64,000 nucleotides of DNA from JAZOXB01 sp040096185 (lineage in GTDB: Bacteria > Bacillota > Clostridia > Oscillospirales > Oscillospiraceae). Under the pieces are notes generated by a model. The model saw only the letters and a program-made list of their open reading frames with translations. It was not told where the DNA came from and did not search any database. This document shows, piece by piece, positions 45,921 through 54,852 of the stretch. The stretch spans positions 1 to 64,000 of the forward strand of contig NZ_JBBMFF010000248.1 of assembly GCF_040096185.1 (NCBI RefSeq), given 5' to 3'. The first letter of the stretch is position 1, and each line of letters begins with the position of its first letter. The position numbers were made by a program, and so were the translations under genes.

Positions 45921-47359
45921 CATTTGCAATCCACCCGGCGGAGCGTCACGCACAGCGTTTCGCCGTCCCAGCGGAGCTGCTCCGTCAGGGCCTCAAGGAC
46001 GCGCTGCGTCCGGCGGATGGTGTCCAGGCAATCGCGGAGCACGAGGGGGACACGGTCCGGCGGCGCAGGGGAGGATTCAGGCAGGCCGCGCCGCAGCCCC
46101 CAGAGTGCGGCCGCCAGCGCGGCATGGTCCTCCGGCAGGGCGCAGAGCATGGCGCGCACGGCGGCGTCTGCTGCAGTGCCAGGAACGTTCGGGCAGCTGC
46201 ATTGTTCCCGTCCGCCGGTCGATTTCGCACGGCAGACATAGGAAAAGCGCTCGCCGTCTGCCGCGCGGCGGTACTTGGCATACATCGGTCTGCCGCAGCG
46301 GCACTGCAGCAGACCGGCTAACAGGGCGGGCGTCTCGTGCTCCGTACGCGGCGTGCGGCAGTCCGTCCGCCGGAGCCGCTCCTGCACGGCGGCCCACTGT
46401 GAGCCGGGGATGAGCCCGGGGTGCTGCCCAACCGCAACGATCCAGGCCTCCGGCGGCAGGGCGACGGCGGTGCGGCCGCGGGACTGATCCGTGCGGTGAT
46501 AGGCAAGGACGCCGTGCCGCCCGTCAAATTCCTCCTGCGCGGCGGAAAGCTCCGTGCCTGCTGCCCGGAGCCAGGCAAGCATATCCGCATCCGCCCGCGC
46601 ATAGACCGGGTTGTGCAGGATATCGCGCACGGCGTGGCGCGTGAACGCGTTGCCGTTTTTTGTGGTAAGACCGTGCTCCTGCAGTCCCTTTACAACGGCT
46701 GTCAGAGAGCCGAGGCGTGCGAACAGGCTGTACATGGCCTTGACGGTCTCCGCCTCCTCCGGAACGAGCCGCAAGCGGCAGGCACGCTTTGTGCGCCCGT
46801 CGACGGTGACGGCCTGCACGGCCTCCGAGGAAAAGCCGGTCGGCGTGATGCCGCCGAGCCAGCGGCCGGTCTTGGCCAGCTCACGGAGGTTGTCGCGGAT
46901 GCGCTCTGCGATGGTCTCGCGCTCAAGCTGCGAGAAGACGGACGCGATGTACATCATGGCGCGTCCCATGGGCGTGGACGTGTCAAACTGCTCCCGGATG
47001 GAGACAAACGCCACGTTCAGCTGTGCAAGCCGCTCAATGAGGGCGGTGAAGTCCCCGATACTGCGGCTGATCCGGTCGAGCCGGTAGACGATGAGCATAC
47101 GGAAGCGCCCGGCCTCGGCCGCGCGCATCATCCGCCGGAAGGCGGGGCGGTTCAGGTCCCCGCCGGAGAAGCCGTCATCTTCAAAAATTTCCGGCTCCGG
47201 CGCGTCCGGCTCGTGCGCGCGGAGATACTGGCGGCATAGCTCGATCTGGTTGCCCACGCTTTCACCCTTGCCGGTGAAGCGGGATTTTCGGGAGTAGATC
47301 GCAATGCCTTGTTCGTGCAATGGCAGCACCACCCTGCTATGTGATGTGCTCTCCTTCAT
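45920..47359 (-). CDS. Large serine recombinase, SpoIVCA-type sigK excisionase
   Basis: This enzyme should excise the element from sigK. The ~479-aa protein has the resolvase domain (AIYSRKSRFTGKGESVGNQ with catalytic Ser23, then YRLDRISRS and SQLERETIAERIRD). A recombinase domain follows (LGGITPTGFSSE), then a zinc ribbon (CRCGRPMYAKYRRAADGERF ... CSC) and a C-terminal helix. The start is uncertain: ATG 47359, or TTG 47320 after AGGGTGG, giving MHEQGIAIYSRKS. Its TGA lies across the element boundary: the codons GAT TGC AAA TG are in the element and the last A is host sigK DNA. It is convergent with nothing and divergent from the gcv operon. Confidence 0.92.
   Translation of the reverse strand: MKESTSHSRVVLPLHEQGIAIYSRKSRFTGKGESVGNQIELCRQYLRAHEPDAPEPEIFEDDGFSGGDLNRPAFRRMMRAAEAGRFRMLIVYRLDRISRSIGDFTALIERLAQLNVAFVSIREQFDTSTPMGRAMMYIASVFSQLERETIAERIRDNLRELAKTGRWLGGITPTGFSSEAVQAVTVDGRTKRACRLRLVPEEAETVKAMYSLFARLGSLTAVVKGLQEHGLTTKNGNAFTRHAVRDILHNPVYARADADMLAWLRAAGTELSAAQEEFDGRHGVLAYHRTDQSRGRTAVALPPEAWIVAVGQHPGLIPGSQWAAVQERLRRTDCRTPRTEHETPALLAGLLQCRCGRPMYAKYRRAADGERFSYVCRAKSTGGREQCSCPNVPGTAADAAVRAMLCALPEDHAALAAALWGLRRGLPESSPAPPDRVPLVLRDCLDTIRRTQRVLEALTEQLRWDGETLCVTLRRVDCK
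45921..45925. other. attachment core at the C-half boundary
   Basis: On the minus strand the sequence reads GGATTGC-AAATG-AGATCC. AAATG is the 5-bp core shared with 56691-56687. Left of it in this reading is the element; right of it is sigK. Confidence 0.85.
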
Positions 47360-47471
47360 GATAGCATAAGGAGGCAGGAAAGTAAATGCCGCCCGGCTGG
47401 AATTTATGCCCGGCTGCGGCAGATACCTTTGTACAATGCAAACAAAATCAGGAAAAATTTCCGAATAATTG

Positions 47472-47501
47472 TTGACAAAACCGTGTAGAAAATGGTATTG
47501 T
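47472..47501 (+). promoter_or_regulatory. Promoter of the glycine cleavage operon
   Basis: TTGACA at 47472-47477, 18 bp, then TATTGT at 47496-47501. The transcript would start near 47508 and carry a leader of about 520 nt with the riboswitch. The region 47360-47471 upstream holds the recombinase promoter area; a weak sigma-E-like candidate (ATA, 16 bp, CATTTACT) is visible there on the minus strand. Confidence 0.8.
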
Positions 47502-47550
47502 AAAAAGGGCGCGGGAAGGACCGCGCCGGGATAACACCGGAACTGAATAA

Positions 47551-47727
47551 GTGTCGGATGATTGGTCCGGGAGAGACCGCGCGCTGCGCGGCGCCGAAGG
47601 GGAATGCAGAAGCTCTCAGGCAAAAGGGTCGGGCGATGACGACACTCCGAAGAGTGCGGCGGCAGCCGCACGCCGAAGGTGCAACCTGCCGGAAACGGCG
47701 GGGAATCTCTCAGGTAATGGACGGAGG
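47551..47727 (+). promoter_or_regulatory. Tandem glycine riboswitch
   Basis: Two aptamers are visible. Aptamer 1 is closed by GTGTCG/CGACAC (47551-47556 with 47640-47645) and has GGAGAG, GCCGAAGGGG and CTCTCAGGCAAAAGGG. Aptamer 2 is closed by CTCCG/CGGAG (47645-47649 with 47722-47726) and has GCCGAAGGTGCAA and CTCTCAGGTAATGGAC. These are the conserved cores of the gcvT riboswitch class. Glycine binding normally turns on glycine cleavage genes, which follow here. Confidence 0.95.
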
Positions 47728-47856
47728 CACGAAGCCAAGGGGCCGTGTGTCTCAGACTGTCAAAAAAACTGCCAAGCCAAAAGCTTCGGAGGGAAGAAAA
47801 AGTGTGAAAGGAAACCGTCAGGGTGTCCTTTCGCGTTTGATCACCCGCCGCAGCGG

Positions 47857-47900
47857 CAGAATTGCAAAATATTACTACAAAATTTTATTTTGCAATTCTG
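47857..47900. repeat. Perfect 15-bp inverted repeat in the gcv leader
   Basis: CAGAATTGCAAAATA and its exact complement flank a 14-nt loop. It is AT-rich in a GC-rich setting and lies between the two copies of the leader hairpin (47724 and 47946), within an apparent ~190-nt insertion. Confidence 0.7.
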
Positions 47901-47945
47901 AATGCAGCTTGGCGAAAAGACCCGAAGGGACTTTTTGACAAGCTG

Positions 47946-47978
47946 AGGCACGAAGCCATGGGGCTTTGTGTCTTTTTT
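47946..47978 (+). terminator. Riboswitch-controlled terminator before gcvT
   Basis: GGCACGAAGCC pairs with GGCTTTGTGTC (with G-U pairs) and is followed by TTTTTT, about 50 nt before the gcvT ATG. The same hairpin sequence without the T run occurs at 47727-47755 directly after aptamer 2. Confidence 0.75.
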
Positions 47979-48029
47979 CATATCCGGCGGCCGCAGAACG
48001 CGGCGAAATCATAAAGGAGGAACCCAGTA

Positions 48030-50678
48030 ATGAGCGAACTCAAGCGCACCCAGCTCTATGACGTCCATGTAGCGGCAGGCGCCTCTATGGTGGATTTCGG
48101 CGGATGGGAGATGCCCATCCAGTACCCCAGTGGCATTGTGGCGGAGCACCTGTATACCCGCCATGCCTGCAGCCTCTTTGACGTCTCCCATATGGGCCGC
48201 GTGCTCGTCGAGGGCCCGGACCGCGTTGCCTTTCTGCAGCATGTGCTCAGCAGCAACGTCGAGAGTCTGGACCTCAACATGGCGCAGTACTGCATCATCC
48301 CCACCGAGAACGGCTCCGCCGTCGACGACGCCTATCTCTACCGCTTTGAAGAGGAACGGTTCCTGCTTGTCGTAAATGCGGCGAACACGGAAAAGGACCT
48401 TGCGCACCTGCGCGAGGCAATGAAGAACTATAACTGTACCATGACGGAGATCACGAAGGACTGGGCGGCCATTGCCGTGCAGGGCCCGAAGTGCAAAGAC
48501 ATCCTCATGACGCTCTCCGGCGGCGTGCAGCTCACCGAGCCGATGAAGAACGCGCTCGGCACCGTCACGCTCGAGGGCCGTCTGGTCCGCGTGGCCAAGA
48601 CGGGCTACACGGGCGAGCCGCTCGGCTTTGAGGTCTACTGCCGCAGTGAGGACGCCGCCTGGCTGTGGAACCGCCTTGTGGAGCTCGGCGCAAAGCCCGC
48701 CGGTCTCGGCGCGCGCGACACGCTCCGCCTCGAGGCTGCTCTGCCGCTGTACGGCCATGAGATGGGCCTTGATCCCGCCGGAAACGAGATGCCGATCTTC
48801 GCCGTGCCGCTGGCCAAGTTTGCCGTCAGCTTTGCGCCCCAGAAGGGCGACTTTATCGGCCGCAAGCCGCTCGAGCAGCAGTTTGCCGCCTTCAAGCGCA
48901 TCATGAACCGCGACTTCAGCGATCTGTCTGTGCTGCCGCGCCGCATCCAGCCCATCACGCTGCTCGACCGCGGCGTCATGCGCGCCGGTATGCCCGTCTA
49001 CCGCGGTGAGAAGCAGGTCGGCTGGGTGACGAGCGGCACGATGGTTCCGTATTACGTCGCCGAGGGCGAGGGCCTGCAGACCGTCATCACCGACGAGACG
49101 GCCAAGCGCGCCATCGGCCTGTGCTACATCGACAGCGACATCCTCACGGATGACACCGTGGAGGTCGATATCCGCGGCAAGCGGCTCAAGGCCGTCATTC
49201 CCGCGAACCACATGAGCGTCAGCGCGCCGCCGTTCGCGCGTCCGCTGCTGTATCGCCCGGAGGAGAAGGATCCCGTCGGCTCTCTCGAGAACCTGCCCGG
49301 CAAGGCCTTCGAGCTGCTGAAGAAGGCCGAGGAGAACCACCTGTGGCGCCAGAAACAGTGCATCAACCTCATTCCGTCCGAGAATACGCCGAGCCACGCC
49401 GTGCAGATGCTCAGCGCCAGCGACCCCAGCTGCCGCTATGCCGAGCACAAGAAGGTCCTGTCGTTCTATGACAAGGATATCTTCTATTATCAGGGCACGA
49501 AGTTCATCGACGAGGTCGAGCGCCTGCTCGTCGAGCAGATGCGCCTGTACCTCGGCTGCGCGCAGGTCGAAACGCGCGTCGTCAGCGGCCAGATGAGCAA
49601 TATGGCCACGTTCTCCGCCCTCATGGACTGGAAGAACCGCCTCGACCGCAAGCACACGCCGCAGCGCCTCGGCTATGTCATGAACAACCACATCATCAAG
49701 GGCGGCCACCTGTCGGCCCAGCCCATGGGCGCGCTGCGCGACTACGTTGCCGTCGATCCGAAGACGGAGCGCACGGCCGTCGTGAACTTCCCGGTATGCC
49801 GCGACAACATCTATAAGATCGACGTCGAGGGCACGAAGAAGCTCATCGACGAGTACCGCCCCGAGCTCATCATCTTCGGCAAGAGCATGGTCCTGCACCG
49901 CGAGCCGGTCGCAGAGATCCGCGCCTTTGTCGATGCGCAGAACATCCCCACGACGATCATGTACGATATGGCCCATGTGCTCGGCCTCATCGGCGACCAT
50001 TTCCAGAACCCGTTTGCGGACGGCGCGGAGATCGTCACTGGCTCGACGCACAAGACGTTCTTCGGCCCGCAGCGCGGCGTCATCGGCGTGAATTATCAGC
50101 GCGAGGACCTCAAGTGGGGCCTGTGGGAGGCCATTGAGAGCCGCACGTTCCCGGGCAGTGTCTCGAACCACCACCTCGGCACGCAGCTCGGCATGCTGAT
50201 GGCTGCCTATGAGATGAACCACTTCAAGGATGCCTATCAGAGCGCCATCATCGCCAATGCAAAGCACTTCGCCCGCGCGCTCAAGGCGCAGGGCCTCGAT
50301 GTGCAGGGCGATCCCGCCATCGACTACACCGAAACGCATCAGGTCATCGTCTCCGTCGGCTACGGCACCGGTCCCGAGGTCGCCGAGCGGCTCGAGGAGA
50401 ACAACGTCATCGTGAACTATCAGACCACGCCGGAGGAAGAGGGCTTCACCGCCAGCGGCGCGCTGCGCATGGGCGTCAGCGAGATGACGCGCTTCGGCTT
50501 CGGCCCGGCAGAGTTCGACGAGCTGGCCGCGCTGATGGCAGACTGCATCCTGCGCGGCAAGGATATCTCAGAGGATGTCGTTCGCCTGCGCAGCCGCTTC
50601 ACGAAGATGCACTACTGCTTCAACGACGCGGAGTTCAACGCCGCGCTCGATCGCTTCGCCGGAGAGATCGGCTTCTGA
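48030..50678 (+). CDS. GcvT-serine hydroxymethyltransferase fusion
   Basis: The 882-aa protein joins two enzymes. Residues 1 to about 395 are glycine cleavage T protein (LYDVHVAAGASMVDFGGWEMP, FDVSHMGR, KTGYTGEPLGFEVYC, LGARDTLRLEAALPLYGHE). Residues about 405-882 are a divergent SHMT (INLIPSENTPS, GGHLSAQPMG, DMAHVLGLIG, and the PLP-lysine motif TGSTHKTFFGPQRG). The T part makes methylene-tetrahydrofolate, and the SHMT part can use it with glycine to make serine, so the fusion would channel the one-carbon unit. AAGGAGGA precedes the ATG. The frame is continuous, so this is a true fusion and not two ORFs. Confidence 0.93.
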   Translation: MSELKRTQLYDVHVAAGASMVDFGGWEMPIQYPSGIVAEHLYTRHACSLFDVSHMGRVLVEGPDRVAFLQHVLSSNVESLDLNMAQYCIIPTENGSAVDDAYLYRFEEERFLLVVNAANTEKDLAHLREAMKNYNCTMTEITKDWAAIAVQGPKCKDILMTLSGGVQLTEPMKNALGTVTLEGRLVRVAKTGYTGEPLGFEVYCRSEDAAWLWNRLVELGAKPAGLGARDTLRLEAALPLYGHEMGLDPAGNEMPIFAVPLAKFAVSFAPQKGDFIGRKPLEQQFAAFKRIMNRDFSDLSVLPRRIQPITLLDRGVMRAGMPVYRGEKQVGWVTSGTMVPYYVAEGEGLQTVITDETAKRAIGLCYIDSDILTDDTVEVDIRGKRLKAVIPANHMSVSAPPFARPLLYRPEEKDPVGSLENLPGKAFELLKKAEENHLWRQKQCINLIPSENTPSHAVQMLSASDPSCRYAEHKKVLSFYDKDIFYYQGTKFIDEVERLLVEQMRLYLGCAQVETRVVSGQMSNMATFSALMDWKNRLDRKHTPQRLGYVMNNHIIKGGHLSAQPMGALRDYVAVDPKTERTAVVNFPVCRDNIYKIDVEGTKKLIDEYRPELIIFGKSMVLHREPVAEIRAFVDAQNIPTTIMYDMAHVLGLIGDHFQNPFADGAEIVTGSTHKTFFGPQRGVIGVNYQREDLKWGLWEAIESRTFPGSVSNHHLGTQLGMLMAAYEMNHFKDAYQSAIIANAKHFARALKAQGLDVQGDPAIDYTETHQVIVSVGYGTGPEVAERLEENNVIVNYQTTPEEEGFTASGALRMGVSEMTRFGFGPAEFDELAALMADCILRGKDISEDVVRLRSRFTKMHYCFNDAEFNAALDRFAGEIGF

Positions 50679-50690
50679 AATCAACAAAGT

Positions 50691-50712
50691 CCGCCCCGCG
50701 GAAGCGGGGCGG
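50691..50712 (+). terminator. Hairpin between the fusion gene and gcvH
   Basis: CCGCCCCGC-GGAA-GCGGGGCGG is a 9-bp GC stem with a stable tetraloop, without a T run. It probably sets relative message levels and stability within the operon. Confidence 0.5.
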
Positions 50713-50759
50713 AAAACCGACATGAAAAATACTGAAAAATTTATCTGGGAGGAACTACC

Positions 50760-51137
50760 ATGAATTATCCTGTTGAGCTGCAGTACACGAAGTCCCACGA
50801 GTGGGTGAAGACCGAGGGCGACGTCACGGTCGTCGGCATTTCCGACTTCGCGCAGGATGCGCTGGGCGACGTCGTGTTTGTGAATCTGCCCGGCGTCGGT
50901 GACGAGGTCACGGCAGAAGAGGCCTTCGGCGATGTCGAGTCCGTCAAGGCCGTCAGCGATCTCGTCAGCCCGGTCACCGGCGTGGTGCTCGAGGTCAACG
51001 AGGAGCTGCTGGACCATCCCGAGCTGCTGAACAGCGATCCCTACGGCAACTGGCTCATCAAGGTCGAGCAGGTGACCGATACGGAAGAGCTGCTGGATGC
51101 CGCTGCCTACGAGGCCTTCTGCGCGCAGGAGGGCTGA
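50760..51137 (+). CDS. gcvH: Glycine cleavage system H protein
   Basis: GcvH carries the lipoyl arm that takes the aminomethyl group from P to T and electrons to Lpd. The 125-aa protein starts with the family pattern YTKSHEWVKTEGDVTVVGISDFAQDALGDVVFVNLP, and the lipoylated lysine is in FGDVESVKAVSD. Normal length. GGGAGGA lies 6-7 nt before the ATG. gcvPA starts 1 nt after its stop. Confidence 0.97.
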   Translation: MNYPVELQYTKSHEWVKTEGDVTVVGISDFAQDALGDVVFVNLPGVGDEVTAEEAFGDVESVKAVSDLVSPVTGVVLEVNEELLDHPELLNSDPYGNWLIKVEQVTDTEELLDAAAYEAFCAQEG

Positions 51138-51138
51138 C

Positions 51139-52458
51139 ATGGGCAGCTATGTTCCCAACACCCCCGAAGAGCGGCAGGAGATGCTGCGGGCCATCGGCCT
51201 GCACGACTTCCGCGAGCTCTACGGCGATGTGCCCGCGTCCATGTATCTGGACCGGCCGCTCGATCTGCCGTCCGGCATGAGCGAGCTGGAGGTGCGGCGG
51301 ACCATGACGGAGCTGGCAGGGGAGAACCGTGTGTTTTCCACCATTCTCCGCGGCGCCGGAGCCTATGACCACTACATCCCCTCCATCGTGAAGTATATCC
51401 CGGCGAAGGAGGAGTTTCTGACAGCCTACACGCCCTATCAGGCGGAGCTGAGCCAGGGTATCCTCCAGTCCATCTTTGAATATCAGACCATGATCTGCGA
51501 GCTGACGGGCATGGATGTCTCCAATGCGTCCGTCTATGACGGCGCGACAGCCGCCGCCGAGGCAGCAGCCATGTGCCGCGACCGCAAGCGCCGCGTGACG
51601 CTGATCTCCGGCGCGGCCCATCCCGACGTTATCAACACCGTCCGTACCTACTGCTACGGCACGGGCGACGAGCTGCGCGTCATCCCCGTCAAGGACGGAA
51701 AGACCGATCCGGACGCCCTGCGCGAGCTTCTGACGGCCGGGGACGTCTCCGGCGTGTGCATCCAGCAGCCGAACTTCTTCGGCCAGCTTGAGGACGCCGA
51801 AGCGCTCGGCGAGATCATCCATGCAGCGGGCGCGCTGTATATCCTCAGCTGCAACCCCATTGCCCTCGGCATCCTGAAAACGCCGAAGGAGTGCGGCGCG
51901 GATATCGCAGTCGGCGAGGGACAGCCGCTCGGTATGCCCCTCGGCTGGGGCGGCCCGTATCTCGGCTTCATGGCCGCTACGTCGAAGCACATGCGCAAGC
52001 TGCCGGGCCGTATCGTCGGCCAGACGGTCGATTCGCGCGGCGAGCGCTGTTTTGTCCTGTCGCTGCAGGCGCGCGAGCAGCACATCCGCCGCGAGAAGGC
52101 CAGCAGCAACATCTGCTCGAACGAGGCGCTGTGCGCGCTGACGGCGGGCGTTTATCTCTCCGCCATGGGCCCCGAGGGCCTTGCCGAGGCTGCGCGCCAG
52201 AGCATGGCCAAGGCGCACTATCTCGCCCGCGGCCTTGCGGCCATCGAGGGCGTGACGCTGCGCTATTCCGGTGAATTCTTCCATGAGTTTGTCACGGATC
52301 TGCCGAAGCAGGACGAGATCCTTGCTGCGCTGGAGCAGGCCGATATCCTCGGCGGTCTTCCGCTGGAGGGCGGCATCCTGTGGTGCGCCACGGAGAAGGT
52401 CCCGCGCGAAGCGCTGGACCGCACCATCGCCATCGTGAAGGAGGTGCTGAGCAAATGA
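51139..52458 (+). CDS. gcvPA: Glycine dehydrogenase subunit 1
   Basis: This is the N-terminal half of the glycine-decarboxylating P protein, split in two genes as in Bacillus and clostridia. The 439-aa protein shows YVPNTPEERQEMLRAIG, AYTPYQAELSQGILQSIFEYQTMI, DGATAAAEAAAM and GEGQPLGMPLGWGGPYLGF. I chose ATG 51139 (MGSYVPNTPEE), which matches the family N-terminus. An ATG at 51097 lies inside gcvH. It overlaps gcvPB by 4 nt, suiting 1:1 assembly. Confidence 0.97.
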   Translation: MGSYVPNTPEERQEMLRAIGLHDFRELYGDVPASMYLDRPLDLPSGMSELEVRRTMTELAGENRVFSTILRGAGAYDHYIPSIVKYIPAKEEFLTAYTPYQAELSQGILQSIFEYQTMICELTGMDVSNASVYDGATAAAEAAAMCRDRKRRVTLISGAAHPDVINTVRTYCYGTGDELRVIPVKDGKTDPDALRELLTAGDVSGVCIQQPNFFGQLEDAEALGEIIHAAGALYILSCNPIALGILKTPKECGADIAVGEGQPLGMPLGWGGPYLGFMAATSKHMRKLPGRIVGQTVDSRGERCFVLSLQAREQHIRREKASSNICSNEALCALTAGVYLSAMGPEGLAEAARQSMAKAHYLARGLAAIEGVTLRYSGEFFHEFVTDLPKQDEILAALEQADILGGLPLEGGILWCATEKVPREALDRTIAIVKEVLSK

Positions 52459-53858
52459 AGCTGATCTTTGAGCGAAGCGTTCCCGGCCGCCGCTGCAGCA
52501 TCCTCCCGGCGTGTGACGTCGAGGAGACACCGCTGCCGGAGTCTCTGCGCCGCGCGGAGGCTCCCGTTCTGCCGGAGCTGAGCGAGCAGGACCTCAGCCG
52601 CCACTATACGGAGCTGAACCACCACGTCCACGGCGTGAACTGCGGCTTCTATCCGCTCGGCTCCTGCACCATGAAGTATAATCCCCGCATCAACGAGGAA
52701 ATGGCTGCGCTGCCCGGCTTTACGGGTATCCATCCGCTGGCTCCCGCCCACACGGTGCAGGGCTGCCGCCGCGTGCTGGAGCTGGCACAGCAGTATCTGT
52801 GCGAGATCACGGGCATGGACGGCATGACATTCCAGCCCGCAGCCGGTGCGCACGGCGAATTCACGGGCGTCCTGCTCATCAAGCAGTATCACGATGCCCG
52901 CGGCGATAAGAAGCGCACGAAGATCATCGTTCCGGATTCCGCGCATGGCACGAACCCGGCTACAGCTGCCATGTGCGGCTATCAGGTCGTGAATATCCCG
53001 TCCGCGCCGAACGGCTGCGTCGATCTCGAGGCGCTCAAGGCCGTGCTCGGCGACGACACCGCCGGACTGATGCTGACGAACCCGAACACCGTCGGCATTT
53101 TTGACGAAAACATTCTGGAGATCACGCGTCTTGTCCACGAGGCGGGCGGCCTGTGCTACTATGACGGCGCGAATCTGAACGCCGTCATGGGCGTCGTGCG
53201 CCCCGGCGACATGGGCTTTGACTGCATCCATCTGAATCTGCACAAGACGTTCTCCACGCCGCACGGCGGCGGCGGCCCCGGCGCGGGCGCGGTCGGCTGC
53301 AAGGACTTCCTGAAGCCCTATCTGCCGCATTCCGCCACGCTGGACGGCGTGGGTCACATCCAGGTGCGCGCCTTTGCGGGCAACTTCCTCGTCGTGGTGC
53401 GTGCACTGGCCTATCTGCTCACGCTCGGCCGCGAGGGCGTTCCCGAGGCGGCACAGAATGCCGTTCTGAACGCAAACTATCTCATGCGCCGCATGGCGGG
53501 CACGTTCCGCCCGGCGTTTGACCGCATCTGCATGCATGAATTCGTTCTCGATCTGAGCGAGTTCAAGAAGGAGACCGGCGTCTCTGCGCTGGACGTCGCC
53601 AAGACGCTCATCGACTATGGCATGCATCCGCCCACAATGTACTTCCCGCTCATCGTGCATGAGGCCCTCATGCTCGAGCCGACGGAGACCGAGAGTCGGG
53701 AAACGCTCGACGAGGCGGCGGAAATTTTCCGCAAGCTCTATGAGCTTGGCCACAAGGACCCGGAATACATGCACGCTGCGCCGCATCATGCGCAGATCGG
53801 CCGTCCGGATGAGGTGCAGGCTGCCCGCAATCCCATCCTGAGGTGGACGCGCGCATGA
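52455..53858 (+). CDS. gcvPB: Glycine dehydrogenase subunit 2
   Basis: This is the catalytic half of P protein, binding PLP. The 467-aa protein has YTELNHHVHGVNCGFYPLGSCTMKYNP, the DSAHGTNPATAAMCGY segment, and the PLP-lysine motif NLHKTFSTPHGGGGPG. I chose ATG 52455, overlapping gcvPA as ATGA. Its own stop overlaps lplA. With gcvPA it decarboxylates glycine and loads the aminomethyl group on GcvH. Confidence 0.97.
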   Translation: MKLIFERSVPGRRCSILPACDVEETPLPESLRRAEAPVLPELSEQDLSRHYTELNHHVHGVNCGFYPLGSCTMKYNPRINEEMAALPGFTGIHPLAPAHTVQGCRRVLELAQQYLCEITGMDGMTFQPAAGAHGEFTGVLLIKQYHDARGDKKRTKIIVPDSAHGTNPATAAMCGYQVVNIPSAPNGCVDLEALKAVLGDDTAGLMLTNPNTVGIFDENILEITRLVHEAGGLCYYDGANLNAVMGVVRPGDMGFDCIHLNLHKTFSTPHGGGGPGAGAVGCKDFLKPYLPHSATLDGVGHIQVRAFAGNFLVVVRALAYLLTLGREGVPEAAQNAVLNANYLMRRMAGTFRPAFDRICMHEFVLDLSEFKKETGVSALDVAKTLIDYGMHPPTMYFPLIVHEALMLEPTETESRETLDEAAEIFRKLYELGHKDPEYMHAAPHHAQIGRPDEVQAARNPILRWTRA

Positions 53859-54841
53859 TCCGGAAGCTGCTGTACCTCTGCACGGACAACACCGATCCGT
53901 ATCATAACCTCGCGCTGGAGCAATACCTGACCGATACGGTCCCGGCGGATATCTGCATCCTCTATCTGTGGCAGAACCGCCATACCGTGGTCATCGGCCG
54001 GAATCAGAATGCCTGGCAGGAGTGCCGCACGGCGCTTCTGGAGCAGGACGGCGGGAAGCTCTCCCGCCGCCTCTCCGGCGGCGGCGCTGTGTATCACGAT
54101 ATGGGAAATCTGAATTTCACGTTCAGCCTGCCCACGGCGGAGTACGATCTGCACCGGCAGCAGCGTGTGATCGTCGAGGCCTGCCGCTCCCTCGGCATCG
54201 AGGCGAGCTTCTCCGGGCGCAACGACATTCTGGCCGCCGGGCGGAAATTCTCCGGCAATTCGTTCTATCACCACAACGGCTGCTCGTTCCACAACGGGAC
54301 GCTGCTCGTCTCGGTCGACATGGCCAACCTCGGCAAATACCTGACGCCGTCGCAGCGCAAGCTGCAGAGCAAGGGCGTCGCGTCCGTGCCGTCGCGCGTT
54401 GTGAACCTGTCCGAGCTGCATCCGGGTCTGCGCATTTCGCAGATGCAGCAGGCCATGGCGCAGGCGTTTGCGGATGTCTACGGTCTGCCGGTCACCACGA
54501 TCACGGAATCGCAGCTCGATGCCGCGGAGATCGAGGCCCGCCGCATGCGCTTTGCCTCCTATGACTGGATCTACGGCAGAGCGCAGCCGTTCCCGTTCTC
54601 CTGCGGAGCGCGCTACCCCTGGGGCGAGATCACGCTGGAGCTGCAGGTCGAGGAGGGCGTCTGCCGCGATGCGGCCGTCTACACTGATTCGATGGACGCG
54701 GAGTTTGCCGCGCCGCTGGCGGAGGCCCTGCGCGGCTGCCGCTTCCGCGTGGCGGACCTGTGCGGCCGCGTGCGCGAGGTGGCCGCCTGCTGTCAGATCG
54801 CGGACGACCTGTGCGCCCTGCTCGGCGAGCAGGAAATTTGA
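53855..54841 (+). CDS. lplA: Lipoate-protein ligase
   Basis: LplA activates free lipoate with ATP and attaches it to GcvH. The 328-aa protein has the biotin/lipoate ligase fold: DPYHNLALEQYL, WQNRHTVVIGRNQNAW, the catalytic RRLSGGGAVYHDMGNLNFTF, and KFSGNSFYHHNG, with a C-terminal accessory domain. ATG 53855 overlaps the gcvPB stop as ATGA. Having its own ligase makes the operon self-sufficient if lipoate can be scavenged. Confidence 0.93.
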   Translation: MIRKLLYLCTDNTDPYHNLALEQYLTDTVPADICILYLWQNRHTVVIGRNQNAWQECRTALLEQDGGKLSRRLSGGGAVYHDMGNLNFTFSLPTAEYDLHRQQRVIVEACRSLGIEASFSGRNDILAAGRKFSGNSFYHHNGCSFHNGTLLVSVDMANLGKYLTPSQRKLQSKGVASVPSRVVNLSELHPGLRISQMQQAMAQAFADVYGLPVTTITESQLDAAEIEARRMRFASYDWIYGRAQPFPFSCGARYPWGEITLELQVEEGVCRDAAVYTDSMDAEFAAPLAEALRGCRFRVADLCGRVREVAACCQIADDLCALLGEQEI

Positions 54842-54852
54842 AAGGAGTGCCT

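Noticed and set aside
48009..50339. A 776-codon reverse-strand frame opposite the gcvT-SHMT gene
   Set aside because: Mirror frame of a clear enzyme; no ribosome site and no recognisable motif.
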